A stretch of DNA of 64,000 bases from Ramlibacter tataouinensis. GTDB lineage: Bacteria > Pseudomonadota > Gammaproteobacteria > Burkholderiales > Burkholderiaceae_C. The stretch lies in assembly GCA_002427815.1 (NCBI GenBank), contig DIZF01000001.1:56970-120969 (forward strand), read 5' to 3'. Under the pieces are notes generated by a model. It did not search any database. It was not told the DNA's origin and was given only the letters and a program-made list of their open reading frames with translations. Position 1 is the stretch's first letter. The number at the start of each line of letters is the position of its first letter. A program made the translations under genes and the position numbers. This document shows positions 31,131 through 40,017 of the stretch, in pieces.

Positions 31131-33478
31131 GCTCAGCGGCCAGACATCTGGTGGCCAGCCCGACGCAATCGTCGGCAAAGGCTGGCAAGCGGCGGAACCC
31201 ACACAGCGCGGCGGCCGAAGCGGTCGAACCGGGTCGCGCGTCCAATCACGCCGTGTCCGAGGCCCTGGCGGGTGGCGTGCCGCTCGACCCGCTCCTGCGC
31301 GCCGAAATGGAAGCGCGTTTCGGCGAGGACTTCGCCGAAGTTCGCATTCATGACGATGGCGCCGCCCACACGGCCGCCGACCGCCAACTGGCCCATGCGC
31401 TCACGGTCGGGCCCCACGTCTTGTTCGGACGGGGCCGCTTTCAGCCGGCCTCCGGACCAGGCAAGCGACTGCTGGCCCATGAACTCGCGCATGTCGTGCA
31501 GCAAAGCCGCCCGTCTTCGGAACGTGGTGCGCTGTCGCACGAGGCCGACGCCGATGCGGTAGCCGGTGCCGTTGTCAGAGGCGAGCCCGCGTCCGTTGCC
31601 AGTGCGGCGGGGGTGGGTGTGCAGCGGGAGCCGATGAGCGATGCCGAGATTGCCGCGTTGCCGCTCGATGCGGTACTGGCGCGGCTCGACGCGAACGAGG
31701 TCGAGGCGCGCCCGATGGTGCTGTCGATCGAAGCCGTGAACGCTTTGGACCGGGAGCGTCAGCTCCTCGAGGCGCGGCGTGCGCAACTCACGGGCGGCGT
31801 GGCACCGGGCATCAACGCGCCGGTCCCCCCGCCGGCGCCGGCCCCGCCACGCGGTGTCCCCGCAATCAAGCTGGAGCCTGAGCGGGCAGAGACAGAATGT
31901 GAGAAGCGCGCCCACGATGAGCGGCTGCGCAACCACCCTGCCGACGCGCAGCAGGCTGCTTCGCTGGCAGCTCATGGCATCGAGCACTACGGCGTCTCGC
32001 CAGTGCCCTATTCCGACGGCACCGGCCCGCACAAGATCATCCGGGTCGGCGACTACATCCTCGGCCCCAACGCGATCGAATGCCAGGACCGCAGCTACGC
32101 CGTGCAGTTCTACATCGCCTACCACGTCCCGTCCAAAGAGAACCAATGGGTCGTCGGTCCCGACGCAGTCGCAGAGTTCCGTTCGCGCTACGCGAAGGAC
32201 AAGGATCTGATGGAGTACGAGGGTTCGCTGCATCCGTACGAGGTGAATTCCGTTCGCTGGGTCGAGAAGGCGATGAGTGGCGATCTCGGGGGCGCCTTTT
32301 CGCACCTGGGCGATGCCTGGTCGGAAGCAGTGCGTGACCCGAAATGGCAGGTGCAGGCTTTGGCGGCCAGCATTCCGGTCGAGCGGCTTGTTGCCCCCGC
32401 ACTTCGATGGGGCACGCAGCGGGCGGCGCCGATGGTGCTGGCGGCGTCCATGCGAAGTGCCAGCGAGGTGCTGCCGCCGATGGCCGCGCGCGAGATTCCC
32501 GTGCTGGCTCAAACGACCACGCGCGTCGCGGCAGCGGAAATGCGACCGGCGGTCACGGCCGCGTCGGCACCGCTCAGAGAAATGGGAACGGAAGCCTCCG
32601 TAGCCGCCACGGCGCCGGTTGCCAGACAAGCGGTGAAAGGGCTGCCGGTGGCGCCGATGCTCAGTCGCGGAGTCGCCACTGCCGGTGCGCAGCAATTGGC
32701 GCCCGCGGCCAACCCCGCTTCGCCCACCGTCCCGGCCCCGCCCGGGAAGCCGGCACCGACTGCCAAGGCGGCCAAGACACCGAAGCAGGCCAAGAACCCC
32801 AAGCCAGCGGCGCAGCCGAAGCCACCGAAGGCCGTCAAGGCGCCAAAGAAGCCCAAGCAAACCCAGCAGCCGCCCAAGTCGATTGACGAACAGATTGCGC
32901 AGGCGGAGCAAGACCTGAAGTCGTCGCGCCAGAAAACGTCCGACTATTTCGAAAAGCGTGCCGCTGGCGGACGAAGCCGCAAGGGTGGTCCGAAAAAGGG
33001 CATCGACAACGCCAAGGAGCGGGTGTGGATGCTCAAGCGGCAGAAGGCGTACCCCGACCGCCAGATGCTCAAGAACTGCGAAGTCAAAGGCGTGCAAGGC
33101 CCGGACGGGAAGCTGACGCCCACCGAATCGATTGCCGGCGTCGGACGCGAACCGGACTTCATCGAGCTTCAGAACGGCAATGCCACCCTGGGTGAGCTGA
33201 AGTCGGAATGGGAGCTCAACAAGAGCCTGTCCGGTGGACCGGGCACGGCGCAGGGCGGGACGACGAGCGTGAGCCCGGGTTCGAAGATGGGGGGTCAGTT
33301 CGGCGCCGAGGACAAGGTGGTGGCCGAGGCCCGCAGGATGAACGGCAAGATCGTGATCACCGGCTATGACGTGCAGACCGGCCAACGGATCGAGCTGGCA
33401 CTCGACCCCGACAAGGTCCGCCGCGGCGTTTTTTCGTCGACCAGCGGCTGGGGTGCCGGCAACGTCTGGACGCAGTGA
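31127..33478 (+). CDS. DUF4157 protein with C-terminal PD-(D/E)xK-like domain (candidate eCIS cargo toxin 1)
   Basis: A 783-residue protein in three parts. Residues about 52-128 are a DUF4157 domain with the metalloprotease-like motif HELAHVVQQ (118-126). A long middle follows, then an Ala/Pro/Lys-rich linker (about 525-585) and a C-terminal domain (586-783) nearly repeated in the next gene. That domain has a nuclease-like core: PDFIEL (Pro676-Asp677), 12 residues, then GELKSE (Glu690, Lys692), the PD...ExK pattern. DUF4157 marks eCIS loci and sits in front of toxin domains, probably as the loading leader. No immunity gene is adjacent. The ATG overlaps the ATPase stop. Cargo status and nuclease activity are inferred. 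Confidence 0.75.
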   Translation: MSSAARHLVASPTQSSAKAGKRRNPHSAAAEAVEPGRASNHAVSEALAGGVPLDPLLRAEMEARFGEDFAEVRIHDDGAAHTAADRQLAHALTVGPHVLFGRGRFQPASGPGKRLLAHELAHVVQQSRPSSERGALSHEADADAVAGAVVRGEPASVASAAGVGVQREPMSDAEIAALPLDAVLARLDANEVEARPMVLSIEAVNALDRERQLLEARRAQLTGGVAPGINAPVPPPAPAPPRGVPAIKLEPERAETECEKRAHDERLRNHPADAQQAASLAAHGIEHYGVSPVPYSDGTGPHKIIRVGDYILGPNAIECQDRSYAVQFYIAYHVPSKENQWVVGPDAVAEFRSRYAKDKDLMEYEGSLHPYEVNSVRWVEKAMSGDLGGAFSHLGDAWSEAVRDPKWQVQALAASIPVERLVAPALRWGTQRAAPMVLAASMRSASEVLPPMAAREIPVLAQTTTRVAAAEMRPAVTAASAPLREMGTEASVAATAPVARQAVKGLPVAPMLSRGVATAGAQQLAPAANPASPTVPAPPGKPAPTAKAAKTPKQAKNPKPAAQPKPPKAVKAPKKPKQTQQPPKSIDEQIAQAEQDLKSSRQKTSDYFEKRAAGGRSRKGGPKKGIDNAKERVWMLKRQKAYPDRQMLKNCEVKGVQGPDGKLTPTESIAGVGREPDFIELQNGNATLGELKSEWELNKSLSGGPGTAQGGTTSVSPGSKMGGQFGAEDKVVAEARRMNGKIVITGYDVQTGQRIELALDPDKVRRGVFSSTSGWGAGNVWTQ
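32882..33475 (+). repeat. direct repeat copy 1: shared toxin-like C-terminal domain
   Basis: This 594-base block encodes residues 586-783 of the first DUF4157 protein. It matches 35539-36132 at roughly two thirds of the residues by eye and over long DNA stretches, for example around GRSRKGGPKKGIDNAKER. The two copies are in the same orientation, so recombination between them would delete most of the second gene and fuse the pair. Confidence 0.8.
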
Positions 33479-36135
33479 GCGGCAGCACCATGGCCGAAAG
33501 CCCCTCCAGACTCGCCAAGTCCGCGTCCGCCGCATCGGCCCCGCGCGAACGGGCACGGGCCGTGGTCGCCACGCCGGCGAGCGGTGAGCTGGGAGCCGCG
33601 CTGGGCAGCCTCGCGGCAGGTGGCGGAAACCGCGCCGTATCCGGTTTGCTGACCGGTGGCACCCCGCTGCCGCCGCAAGTACTGGCAGACATGGAGTCCC
33701 GGTTCGGCCAGAGCTTTTCCGATGTGCGCATCCATGACGACGCCCAGGCCCACGCGAGCGCGGCCCGAATGCATGCCAAGGCCTACACCCACGGGTACGA
33801 CATCGTCTTCAGTGCGAACCGGTTCGCGCCGCACGCCGGCCCGGGCAAACGGCTGCTGGCACACGAACTGGCGCACGTGGTGCAACAGCGGCGCGGTGGG
33901 TCGGCCCCAGCATCAGACTCGCTTGGCGAGCACGAGGTGTCGGCTCGCCAGGCAGCGGACGGCGTGATGCAGGGTAACGCGCCGATTGCGGTGCAAGGCT
34001 CTACCGGAATCGGCGTCGCGCGCGAAGCGGAAGACGGGGGCGTGCGAGGCTTCATGCTCGAGCGCGCCAAGCGCGCGCTCGCCGATGCGCTGATCAGCAG
34101 CATTGGGCTGCCGCCGGCTGGTACCCGCCTCGCCGCCGCCGTTGCGCGCGGCATGGGCGAGCAAATGGCGCACGAGCTGATAAATGACGGCAAAGGCGCC
34201 ATCCTGCTTGGGCACGTCGCAGCCATGGGACCGGCCGACGTCGCGCAGCTCGTCAAGGGCTACTACGTCGGACTGGTGGAAGGCCTGGTCAGTCCGGTGA
34301 CTGACCTGTTTGGCCTGGCGGTGTTCGGCGAGCGCATGGAAGGCATGGCCGAAGATCTGGCGCTCAGTGCGTTTGGCGCCCGGTCCGAACTGGTGACCGA
34401 TCTGCGTTCGTTGCTGGGCGAGGCGGCCACCGTCAAGAAGAGCCTGCGCAAGGTGTGGGGCAAGGTCAAAGAGGACCCGGTGGCCGCGCTCAACACGCTG
34501 CTGTCGCTGCCCGACGCGATCGGTGATCTTGCAGAGAAGAAGGCCTATCAGCTCGGCAAGCAGGGGGGCTCTTCGATCGTCGCGAGCATCGAGGCGCCCT
34601 GGTCGAAGGACAAGAAGGAGGAAGAGCCCAAGCCCAGTCTGGTGACCTCGCCTTTCGCCTGGGTCGAATCGAAGGCGAAGTCCGCGGAAGACTGGGTGCT
34701 CGATACGCCGTGGTCGCAGATCGGAAGCAAAGCCGGATACGCGATCGGTTTCGTCGCTATCCAGGTCGTCCTGTTCGCGTTTACCGAGGGTATCGGCAAC
34801 GCCATCGAAGAAGTCGGCGTGGCGCTGGGCAAGGTCGGAAATGCATTGGGCAGGCTGTCGAAACTGGTGGGCACCGCAGCGGGTCGCGTGGCAGAGCTGG
34901 TCACCGCCGTCGGCAAGGGGATCGCGTTCGTGGAAGAGGCGATTGCCCTTCTTGCCGGCAAGGCGCTCAAGCCGCTGGAGAAATTTCTTGAACCCATCCT
35001 CGAGCCGCTGGGCAACTTCTTCAAGAGCCTGCGCACGTTCCTGCGCAGGCTGTTCGGCGTAGCGGAAAAGGAAGGCACGCAGATCGTCGATGCGGCTGCC
35101 GGCAAGGCGGGGTCGCTTGCAGACGATTCAACCAAGCTCGCACCGAAACCGGGGGAACCCCTGCACCCCGGGCCCGATGTTCACGGCCCAGCGGCCAAGC
35201 CCAAGGCCGGCGCCTCCGATGCCGGCGCCGCCACCGCCGAGAAGAAATTCGGCGCGAACAAGCCGGCTGCCAAGAGCGAAACCCCGGAGCCGAAAAAGAC
35301 GAGCGGCACCTCCTCGGGCAAGGGCCAGAGCAAGACCCCGGGGGCGGGTGAAACCGAAGGCAGCGCGAAACCACCAGCGAAGAAAGCCCAGACCGCCAAG
35401 AAACAAGGCGGCGAAGGGAAGAAAGTCGCCGGCAAAGGGAGCGATTCGTCCGCGGGGGCTGCACCCAAGAAGAAGGCCGTCGGTACGGGGCAGCCCAAGC
35501 CGAAGCGGCCCCAAAAGACCGATGTTGCGAAGAAGACGCTTGACGAGCGAATCGCCGATGCGGAGCAGGATCTACAGGCCTCACGCACGAAAACCCGCGA
35601 CTATTTCGACGAGCGTGCGAAGGCTGGAAGGAGCCGCAAAGGTGGGCCGAAGAAAGGCATCGACAACGCCAAGGAGCGCATCTGGATGCTGAAGCGGCAA
35701 AAAGCCTATCCCAAGCGGCAAATTCTCGAGAATTGTGAGATCAAGGGCATGCGCGGCCCGGACGGCAAGTTCAAGGCGACTCCAAAGATCGCAGGCGCGG
35801 GTCGCGAGCCGGATTTCATTGAGATCGACAACGGAAAAGCCATGATGGGCGAGCTCAAGTCGGAATGGGAGTTTGACAAGAGTCTGGCAGGCGGCCCCGG
35901 TACAGCAAAGGGCGGCAAGACAAGCGTCGCCGGGAGTTCGAAGATGGGCGGTCAGTTCGACGCCGAAGACAAGGTGTTGAACGCCGCAAGAAATGCCAAA
36001 GGCAAGGTCGTCGTCAGCGGCTACGACCTGCGAACGGGCAAGCCCGTTGAACTCGAGTTCGCTCCGGATCAGATCGACCGTGGCATCTTCTCATCCACTG
36101 CGGGGTGGGGTCCCGGCACCGAGTGGACGAACTGA
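33475..36135 (+). CDS. DUF4157 protein with central membrane-active region and PD-(D/E)xK-like domain (candidate eCIS cargo toxin 2)
   Basis: An 886-residue protein. I start it at GTG 33475, overlapping the previous stop (GTGA); ATG 33490 is the alternative. DUF4157 covers about 62-138 with HELAHVVQQ (130-138). Residues about 175-535 are rich in hydrophobic and amphipathic helices: LVKGYYVGLVEGLVSPV, and GYAIGFVAIQVVLFAFTEG near 420-440, then a helical run to FLRRLFG. A 120-residue Lys/Ala/Pro/Gly-rich linker follows, then the same nuclease-like domain (689-886) as in the preceding protein, again with PDFIEI and GELKSE. The middle could be a translocation or pore-forming section that helps deliver the C-terminal domain. 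No immunity gene is seen. Confidence 0.75.
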   Translation: MSGSTMAESPSRLAKSASAASAPRERARAVVATPASGELGAALGSLAAGGGNRAVSGLLTGGTPLPPQVLADMESRFGQSFSDVRIHDDAQAHASAARMHAKAYTHGYDIVFSANRFAPHAGPGKRLLAHELAHVVQQRRGGSAPASDSLGEHEVSARQAADGVMQGNAPIAVQGSTGIGVAREAEDGGVRGFMLERAKRALADALISSIGLPPAGTRLAAAVARGMGEQMAHELINDGKGAILLGHVAAMGPADVAQLVKGYYVGLVEGLVSPVTDLFGLAVFGERMEGMAEDLALSAFGARSELVTDLRSLLGEAATVKKSLRKVWGKVKEDPVAALNTLLSLPDAIGDLAEKKAYQLGKQGGSSIVASIEAPWSKDKKEEEPKPSLVTSPFAWVESKAKSAEDWVLDTPWSQIGSKAGYAIGFVAIQVVLFAFTEGIGNAIEEVGVALGKVGNALGRLSKLVGTAAGRVAELVTAVGKGIAFVEEAIALLAGKALKPLEKFLEPILEPLGNFFKSLRTFLRRLFGVAEKEGTQIVDAAAGKAGSLADDSTKLAPKPGEPLHPGPDVHGPAAKPKAGASDAGAATAEKKFGANKPAAKSETPEPKKTSGTSSGKGQSKTPGAGETEGSAKPPAKKAQTAKKQGGEGKKVAGKGSDSSAGAAPKKKAVGTGQPKPKRPQKTDVAKKTLDERIADAEQDLQASRTKTRDYFDERAKAGRSRKGGPKKGIDNAKERIWMLKRQKAYPKRQILENCEIKGMRGPDGKFKATPKIAGAGREPDFIEIDNGKAMMGELKSEWEFDKSLAGGPGTAKGGKTSVAGSSKMGGQFDAEDKVLNAARNAKGKVVVSGYDLRTGKPVELEFAPDQIDRGIFSSTAGWGPGTEWTN
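35539..36132 (+). repeat. direct repeat copy 2: shared toxin-like C-terminal domain
   Basis: The second copy of the domain described at 32882-33475, encoding residues 689-886 of the second DUF4157 protein. Conserved between copies are the basic GRSRKGGPKKGIDNAKER segment, MLKRQKAYP, the PDFIE and GELKSEWE core, SKMGGQF-AEDKV and the FSST-GWG ending. Differences are spread evenly, so the copies have been under selection as proteins rather than being a fresh duplication. Confidence 0.8.
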
Positions 36136-36144
36136 GGCCAAGCC

Positions 36145-37062
36145 ATGATCGACCACCTCGACACCCTCCTGCACCGGCTCTTCCGCAACTCCATCGCGGA
36201 GCTGACGGCCGACGCGCAGGTGCGCTTCCAGCCGCCCGACGAGGACTGGCGCGCGCTGGTGCCGGGCATCACCGACGGCGCGGGCAATCCCGGCAACTCG
36301 CTCAACGTCTACCTGATCGACCTGCGCGAGAACCGCAAGCTGCGGACCAACGAGCGCGAGCGCATGGTGCAGGGCGCCGACATCTTCGAGGTGCCGCCGG
36401 CGCGGCGCGTGGACTGCCACTATCTGATCAGTGCGTGGAGCCCGGTCACGGTGTCGATCGCGATCGATCCGACGATCGACGAGCACGCTCTGCTGGCCGA
36501 AGCCGCGCGCGTGCTGGGGGCGCACGACGAGCTTGATCCGGTGGCGATCTACGCGCTGTCGAACCCGCCGCAATCGCCGCCGCCGGCGATCGCCGAGGAA
36601 CGCTTCCCGCTCACGCTGCTGCCGGTCGAGGGTTTCCCCAAATACGCCGAGTTCTGGGGCACGATGGGCGACAAGAACCGCTGGAAGCCCTGCATCTACA
36701 GCGTCATCACGGTGGCGCTCAAGGAGCAGCCGCTGCGCGCCGGGCCAATGGTCACGACGACCTTCACGCGCACGCTGGTGCGCGATAACCCCGCCACCGG
36801 GAACACGCGTTTTCACATCGGCGGCACCGTGTACGACAGCGCGGTGCCGCCCCAGCCCGTGCCGCTGGCCTGGGTCGAGCTGCTCACCCCGGCGAACCTG
36901 CGCGTCACCTTCATCCGGGCCGACGCGCAGGGGCGCTTCGTGCTCGCCGACGTGGCGGCGGGCGCCTGGCAGTTGCGTGCCAGCGCCGTGCCGCTGGGCG
37001 TGTCGCCCTTGCGCGCGATCGCCGTGCCCGAGCCCACCGGCAATTACGACATCCCGTTCTGA
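36145..37062 (+). CDS. Pvc16-like tube/sheath cap protein (DUF4255)
   Basis: A 305-residue protein of the DUF4255 family, the tail-terminator/cap of Afp and PVC particles (Afp16/Pvc16). Recognisable blocks are LNVYLIDLRENRKLRTNERE near residue 55-75, DCHYLISAWSP, HALLAEAARVLGAH and the FWGTMGDKNRWKPCIYSVITV segment. The last 70 residues (GGTVYDSA through DAQGRFVLADVAAGAWQLR) look like a carboxypeptidase-regulatory-like beta domain added to the cap, a common accessory in this family. It caps the distal end of sheath and tube and fixes their length. It precedes the sheath gene by 15 bases. Confidence 0.87.
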   Translation: MIDHLDTLLHRLFRNSIAELTADAQVRFQPPDEDWRALVPGITDGAGNPGNSLNVYLIDLRENRKLRTNERERMVQGADIFEVPPARRVDCHYLISAWSPVTVSIAIDPTIDEHALLAEAARVLGAHDELDPVAIYALSNPPQSPPPAIAEERFPLTLLPVEGFPKYAEFWGTMGDKNRWKPCIYSVITVALKEQPLRAGPMVTTTFTRTLVRDNPATGNTRFHIGGTVYDSAVPPQPVPLAWVELLTPANLRVTFIRADAQGRFVLADVAAGAWQLRASAVPLGVSPLRAIAVPEPTGNYDIPF

Positions 37063-37077
37063 CACAAGGAGCCTGCC

Positions 37078-39111
37078 ATGCCCGTCCAAGTTTCCTACCC
37101 CGGCGTCTACATCGACGAGTTCGCGCCCGGCGCGCCGATCCAGGGTGTAGGCACCAATACCGCCGCGTTCATCGGGGTGACGAGCGACGGGCCGATCGCA
37201 ACACCGACCAAGGTCACCTCGTGGGAGCAGTTCCTGGCGGCCTTCGGCAAGCTGCCGCCGCAGGGCAGCTATCTCTGGTATGCCGTGCGCGGCTTTTTCC
37301 AGAACGGCGGGCAGGTCTGCTACGTCGTGCGCGCCAGCAACGGCTCCTACCAGGCGATGACGCTGAACGACCGCACGGCCGCGCCCGGTCGCCCCATCCT
37401 TGGGCTCCAGGCGCGGCAACCCGGCGCACTGGGCATCACGGCAACGGTGGCGAACGCGCCGCTCTTGTCGGCGGTTGCCATCTACCGGCCCAAGGGGGCG
37501 CTGAAAGCGGCCGCGCCGGCCTCCGCGATGGAGGTGACGCTCGACGTTGACGGCGCCATCAGCGCCGCCAACGTGGCCAACCGCTTCAAGCCCGGCGACG
37601 AAGTCTCGTTCTCCACCGGCACCGACCGGCGCGTCATCTCCAGCGTGAACGGTGCGACGGTGCGCTTCACGCTCCCTCTGAGCGCACCGCTGGCCGCCGC
37701 CGCCACCATGCGCCTGGCCAACACGCCCAACGGCGCGACGACGATACGGATCCGGCCCGCCGGCACCGGCCCGCTGCCGCCCGGGCAGCTGCTGCGCGGC
37801 ACGATCCTGCAAGTCCAGCAGGGCGCCAACAGCGACACGCAGATCGTCGACGCCGCGAGCGCCGAGGTGCTGACCGAAGGCGCGCAGGGCGGCCTGGCGC
37901 CGTTGACGTACCGGGTCACGTTCCGCTCAGGCCTGGGCATCCAGCTCGATCTCGATCCGGCGGGCGGCAACGCACCCACGGTGACGTCGCGCGAAATCAA
38001 CCTGACGGTGACACTGGGCGCGGTCAATGTGGTGTACGACCACCTGTCGATGGACCCTGCGCACCCGCGCTTCCTCACCGACGTGGTCAATCGCGACCCG
38101 GGCGGCCTGCTCAACGCCAGCCTGATCGAGCCGCCGCCGCCCAATTCCGTCGGCAACGCCATTCCGGCCGTGGGCGCCGCGGCGGCCATGAGCCCGGCGC
38201 AGCCGGGCACCGCCGAGGATCTGTCGCAATCGACCGCGGGCAACTTCACCGATGCGATCGACACGTTGCGACCGATCGACGACGTGAATTTCATCGCCGT
38301 GCCGGACCGGCCCACCGCCGCGGGCCAGGCTATGCTGACGGTGCAGCAGGCGCTGATCGCGCACTGCGAGTTGCATGCCGACCGCTTCGCGGTGCTCGAC
38401 TCCGATCCGCAGGTTCCGCTGTTCGGCGCCTCCAGCCTGGAGGCGCAGCGGCGCGGGCTCGATTCCACGCGTGGCTACGCGGCGCTCTATGCGCCCTGGC
38501 TGCGGGTGGTGCCCAGCAACGACGGGCCGCCCATCCTGGTGCCGCCCAGCGGCCACGTGTGCGGCATCTTCGCGCGCAGCGACGCCTTGCGCGGCGTGCA
38601 CAAGGCACCGGCCAACGAGATCGTCAACGGCGCGCTCGGCGTCGAGCGCCGCATCAGTCTGATCGAGCAGGGCCAGCTGAACATGCTGGGCATCGACATC
38701 GTGCAGGTGTTCCAGGACGGCGGCAGGCCGGTGCTGTGGGGCGCGCGCACGACGGCGACCGACACGAACTGGCAGTACGTCAACATCCGCCGGCTGTTCC
38801 TGTTCCTCGAGAAGTCGATCCAGGAAGGCATCCGCTGGGCGGTGTTCGAGCCGAACAACCTGGCGCTGTGGCAGAAGCTCAAGCGCACGCTCACCGATTT
38901 CCTGACGCGCGAATGGCGTGACGGCGCGCTGTTCGGCGCCAGGGCCGAAGAGGCTTTCTACGTGCGCATCGACGAGGTGCTCAACCCGTTCTCCGAGCAG
39001 CAGCTCGGGCGGCTGCACATCGAAATCGGGGTGCGGCCGAGCTACCCCGCCGAATTCATCATCGTGCGCATCGGCATCTGGGACGGCGGCGCCGACGTCA
39101 GCGAATCCTGA
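37078..39111 (+). CDS. contractile tail sheath protein
   Basis: A 677-residue sheath subunit with AAGGAG before the ATG. The N-terminus (VSYPGVYIDEFAPGAPIQGV, TAAFIGVTSDGP, WEQFLAAFGKLP) and the C-terminus (YVNIRRLFLFLEKSIQEGIR, VFEPNN, LWQKLKRTLTDFLT, VRIDEVLNP) are the conserved arms that link sheath subunits. The middle (about 100-330) is a variable beta-rich insertion that should project from the particle surface. It forms the contractile outer cylinder and is the only sheath gene present; Afp has three, so this particle is built from one kind. Confidence 0.95.
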   Translation: MPVQVSYPGVYIDEFAPGAPIQGVGTNTAAFIGVTSDGPIATPTKVTSWEQFLAAFGKLPPQGSYLWYAVRGFFQNGGQVCYVVRASNGSYQAMTLNDRTAAPGRPILGLQARQPGALGITATVANAPLLSAVAIYRPKGALKAAAPASAMEVTLDVDGAISAANVANRFKPGDEVSFSTGTDRRVISSVNGATVRFTLPLSAPLAAAATMRLANTPNGATTIRIRPAGTGPLPPGQLLRGTILQVQQGANSDTQIVDAASAEVLTEGAQGGLAPLTYRVTFRSGLGIQLDLDPAGGNAPTVTSREINLTVTLGAVNVVYDHLSMDPAHPRFLTDVVNRDPGGLLNASLIEPPPPNSVGNAIPAVGAAAAMSPAQPGTAEDLSQSTAGNFTDAIDTLRPIDDVNFIAVPDRPTAAGQAMLTVQQALIAHCELHADRFAVLDSDPQVPLFGASSLEAQRRGLDSTRGYAALYAPWLRVVPSNDGPPILVPPSGHVCGIFARSDALRGVHKAPANEIVNGALGVERRISLIEQGQLNMLGIDIVQVFQDGGRPVLWGARTTATDTNWQYVNIRRLFLFLEKSIQEGIRWAVFEPNNLALWQKLKRTLTDFLTREWRDGALFGARAEEAFYVRIDEVLNPFSEQQLGRLHIEIGVRPSYPAEFIIVRIGIWDGGADVSES

Positions 39112-39148
39112 CGCGCGCAGACCCCATCACCGATTCTGGAGAACCACC

Positions 39149-39583
39149 ATGGCAACCCGCAAAGACCCCTTCGTCAATTTCAATTTCCTGGTCGAGATCG
39201 ACGGCATCACCCGCGCCGCATTCCACGAGGCCGGCGGCCTCGACTCGACGGTCGACGTGATCGAGCACCGCGAGGGCGGCGAGAACATCACCACGCGCAA
39301 GCTGCCCGGGCAGGTCAAGTTCTCGAGCATCAGCCTGAAGTGGGGCATGAGCGACGACACCGACCTGTACAAGTGGCACCGCCAGTGGGTCGACGGCGAC
39401 CCGGCAGCGCCGCGCAAGAACGGCTCGATCGTGCTGCTGGACCGCCAGGGCCAGGAAAAGGCGCGCTGGAATTTCTTCAACGCCTGGCCTGCCAAGTGGA
39501 CCGGCCCGAGCTTCAGCGCCGAGGCCAACGACATTGCGATCGAGTCGCTCGAGCTGGCCCACGAAGGCGTGGTCCGCGCCTGA
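39149..39583 (+). CDS. inner tube protein (gp19/Hcp-like)
   Basis: A 144-residue tube subunit (T4 gp19 family) starting at ATG 39149 with GGAGA upstream. Typical features are DPFVNFNFLVEIDGITRAAF at the start, the glycine-rich ENITTRKLPGQVKFSSISLK strand pair, WHRQWVDGD and the ending SLELAHEGVVRA. Stacked hexamers form the channel that carries the cargo. Only this one tube gene is present; several eCIS carry two or three. Confidence 0.93.
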   Translation: MATRKDPFVNFNFLVEIDGITRAAFHEAGGLDSTVDVIEHREGGENITTRKLPGQVKFSSISLKWGMSDDTDLYKWHRQWVDGDPAAPRKNGSIVLLDRQGQEKARWNFFNAWPAKWTGPSFSAEANDIAIESLELAHEGVVRA

Positions 39584-39612
39584 AGGCCCATCGCCCAAAC
39601 CAGGAGAACACC

Positions 39613-40008
39613 ATGTTCCAGACCGAATTCGAATTCACGCTGCCCTGCGGCTATCTCGACCACGAGGGAACGCTGCATCGCGAGGGCGTCATGCGCCGGG
39701 CCACGGCCGCCGACGAGATCCTGCCGCTGAAAGATCCGCGGGTGCAGAGCAACGAGGCCTACGTGGTGATCATCCTGCTGTCGCGGGTGGTCACCCGGCT
39801 GGGCAGCGTGCCGGTGATCAATCCGAAGGTGATCGAAGGCCTGTTCGCGACCGACCTGGCCTTTCTGCAGGACCTCTACAACCGGGTCAACCAGCTCGAG
39901 GGCGACGGCGCGGTGTGCCCGCACTGCGGCCGCAGCGCCGACGCCGATGGCGTGGCGCGCGGAGGAACCCGTCCGGGGGAGTTGCGGGCTACCCCCTCGC
40001 TCAACTGA
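39613..40008 (+). CDS. tail assembly chaperone (gpE/gp41-like), zero-frame product
   Basis: A 131-residue protein with AGGAGA before the ATG. The first 95 residues match the phage tail-assembly-chaperone group: FEFTLPCGYLDHEGTLHREG, MRRATAADEILPLKDPRV, YVVIILLSRVVTRLGSVP, INPKVIEGLFATDLAFLQDL. A CPHCG motif follows at about 102. In phages, proteins at this position between tube and tape measure come in a short form and a longer form made by ribosomal frameshifting. Here the last 30 codons overlap the start of a DUF6760-like segment in the -1 frame and carry a G-run. The tail of this reading frame (from about residue 110) has little protein character, supporting the idea that the fusion is the meaningful product. 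Confidence 0.8.
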   Translation: MFQTEFEFTLPCGYLDHEGTLHREGVMRRATAADEILPLKDPRVQSNEAYVVIILLSRVVTRLGSVPVINPKVIEGLFATDLAFLQDLYNRVNQLEGDGAVCPHCGRSADADGVARGGTRPGELRATPSLN

Positions 40009-40017
40009 ACGAGGAGG
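39961..40017 (+). other. candidate programmed -1 frameshift site
   Basis: Three elements line up as in known -1 frameshift signals: a GGAGGA Shine-Dalgarno-like element (39961-39966), a run of five G in CCG-GGG-GAG (39973-39981), and an eight-base-pair hairpin with one mismatch (39992-39999 with 40010-40017, ten-base loop). Slipping back one base after the GGG codon enters the frame encoding the DUF6760-like segment, which has no start codon of its own. The fused product would be 175 residues. Confidence 0.55.

Noticed and set aside
31478..31504. HELAH motif read as an active zinc protease in the DUF4157 proteins
   Set aside because: The motif is characteristic of DUF4157, but no third zinc ligand region is recognisable, so I do not call protease activity.
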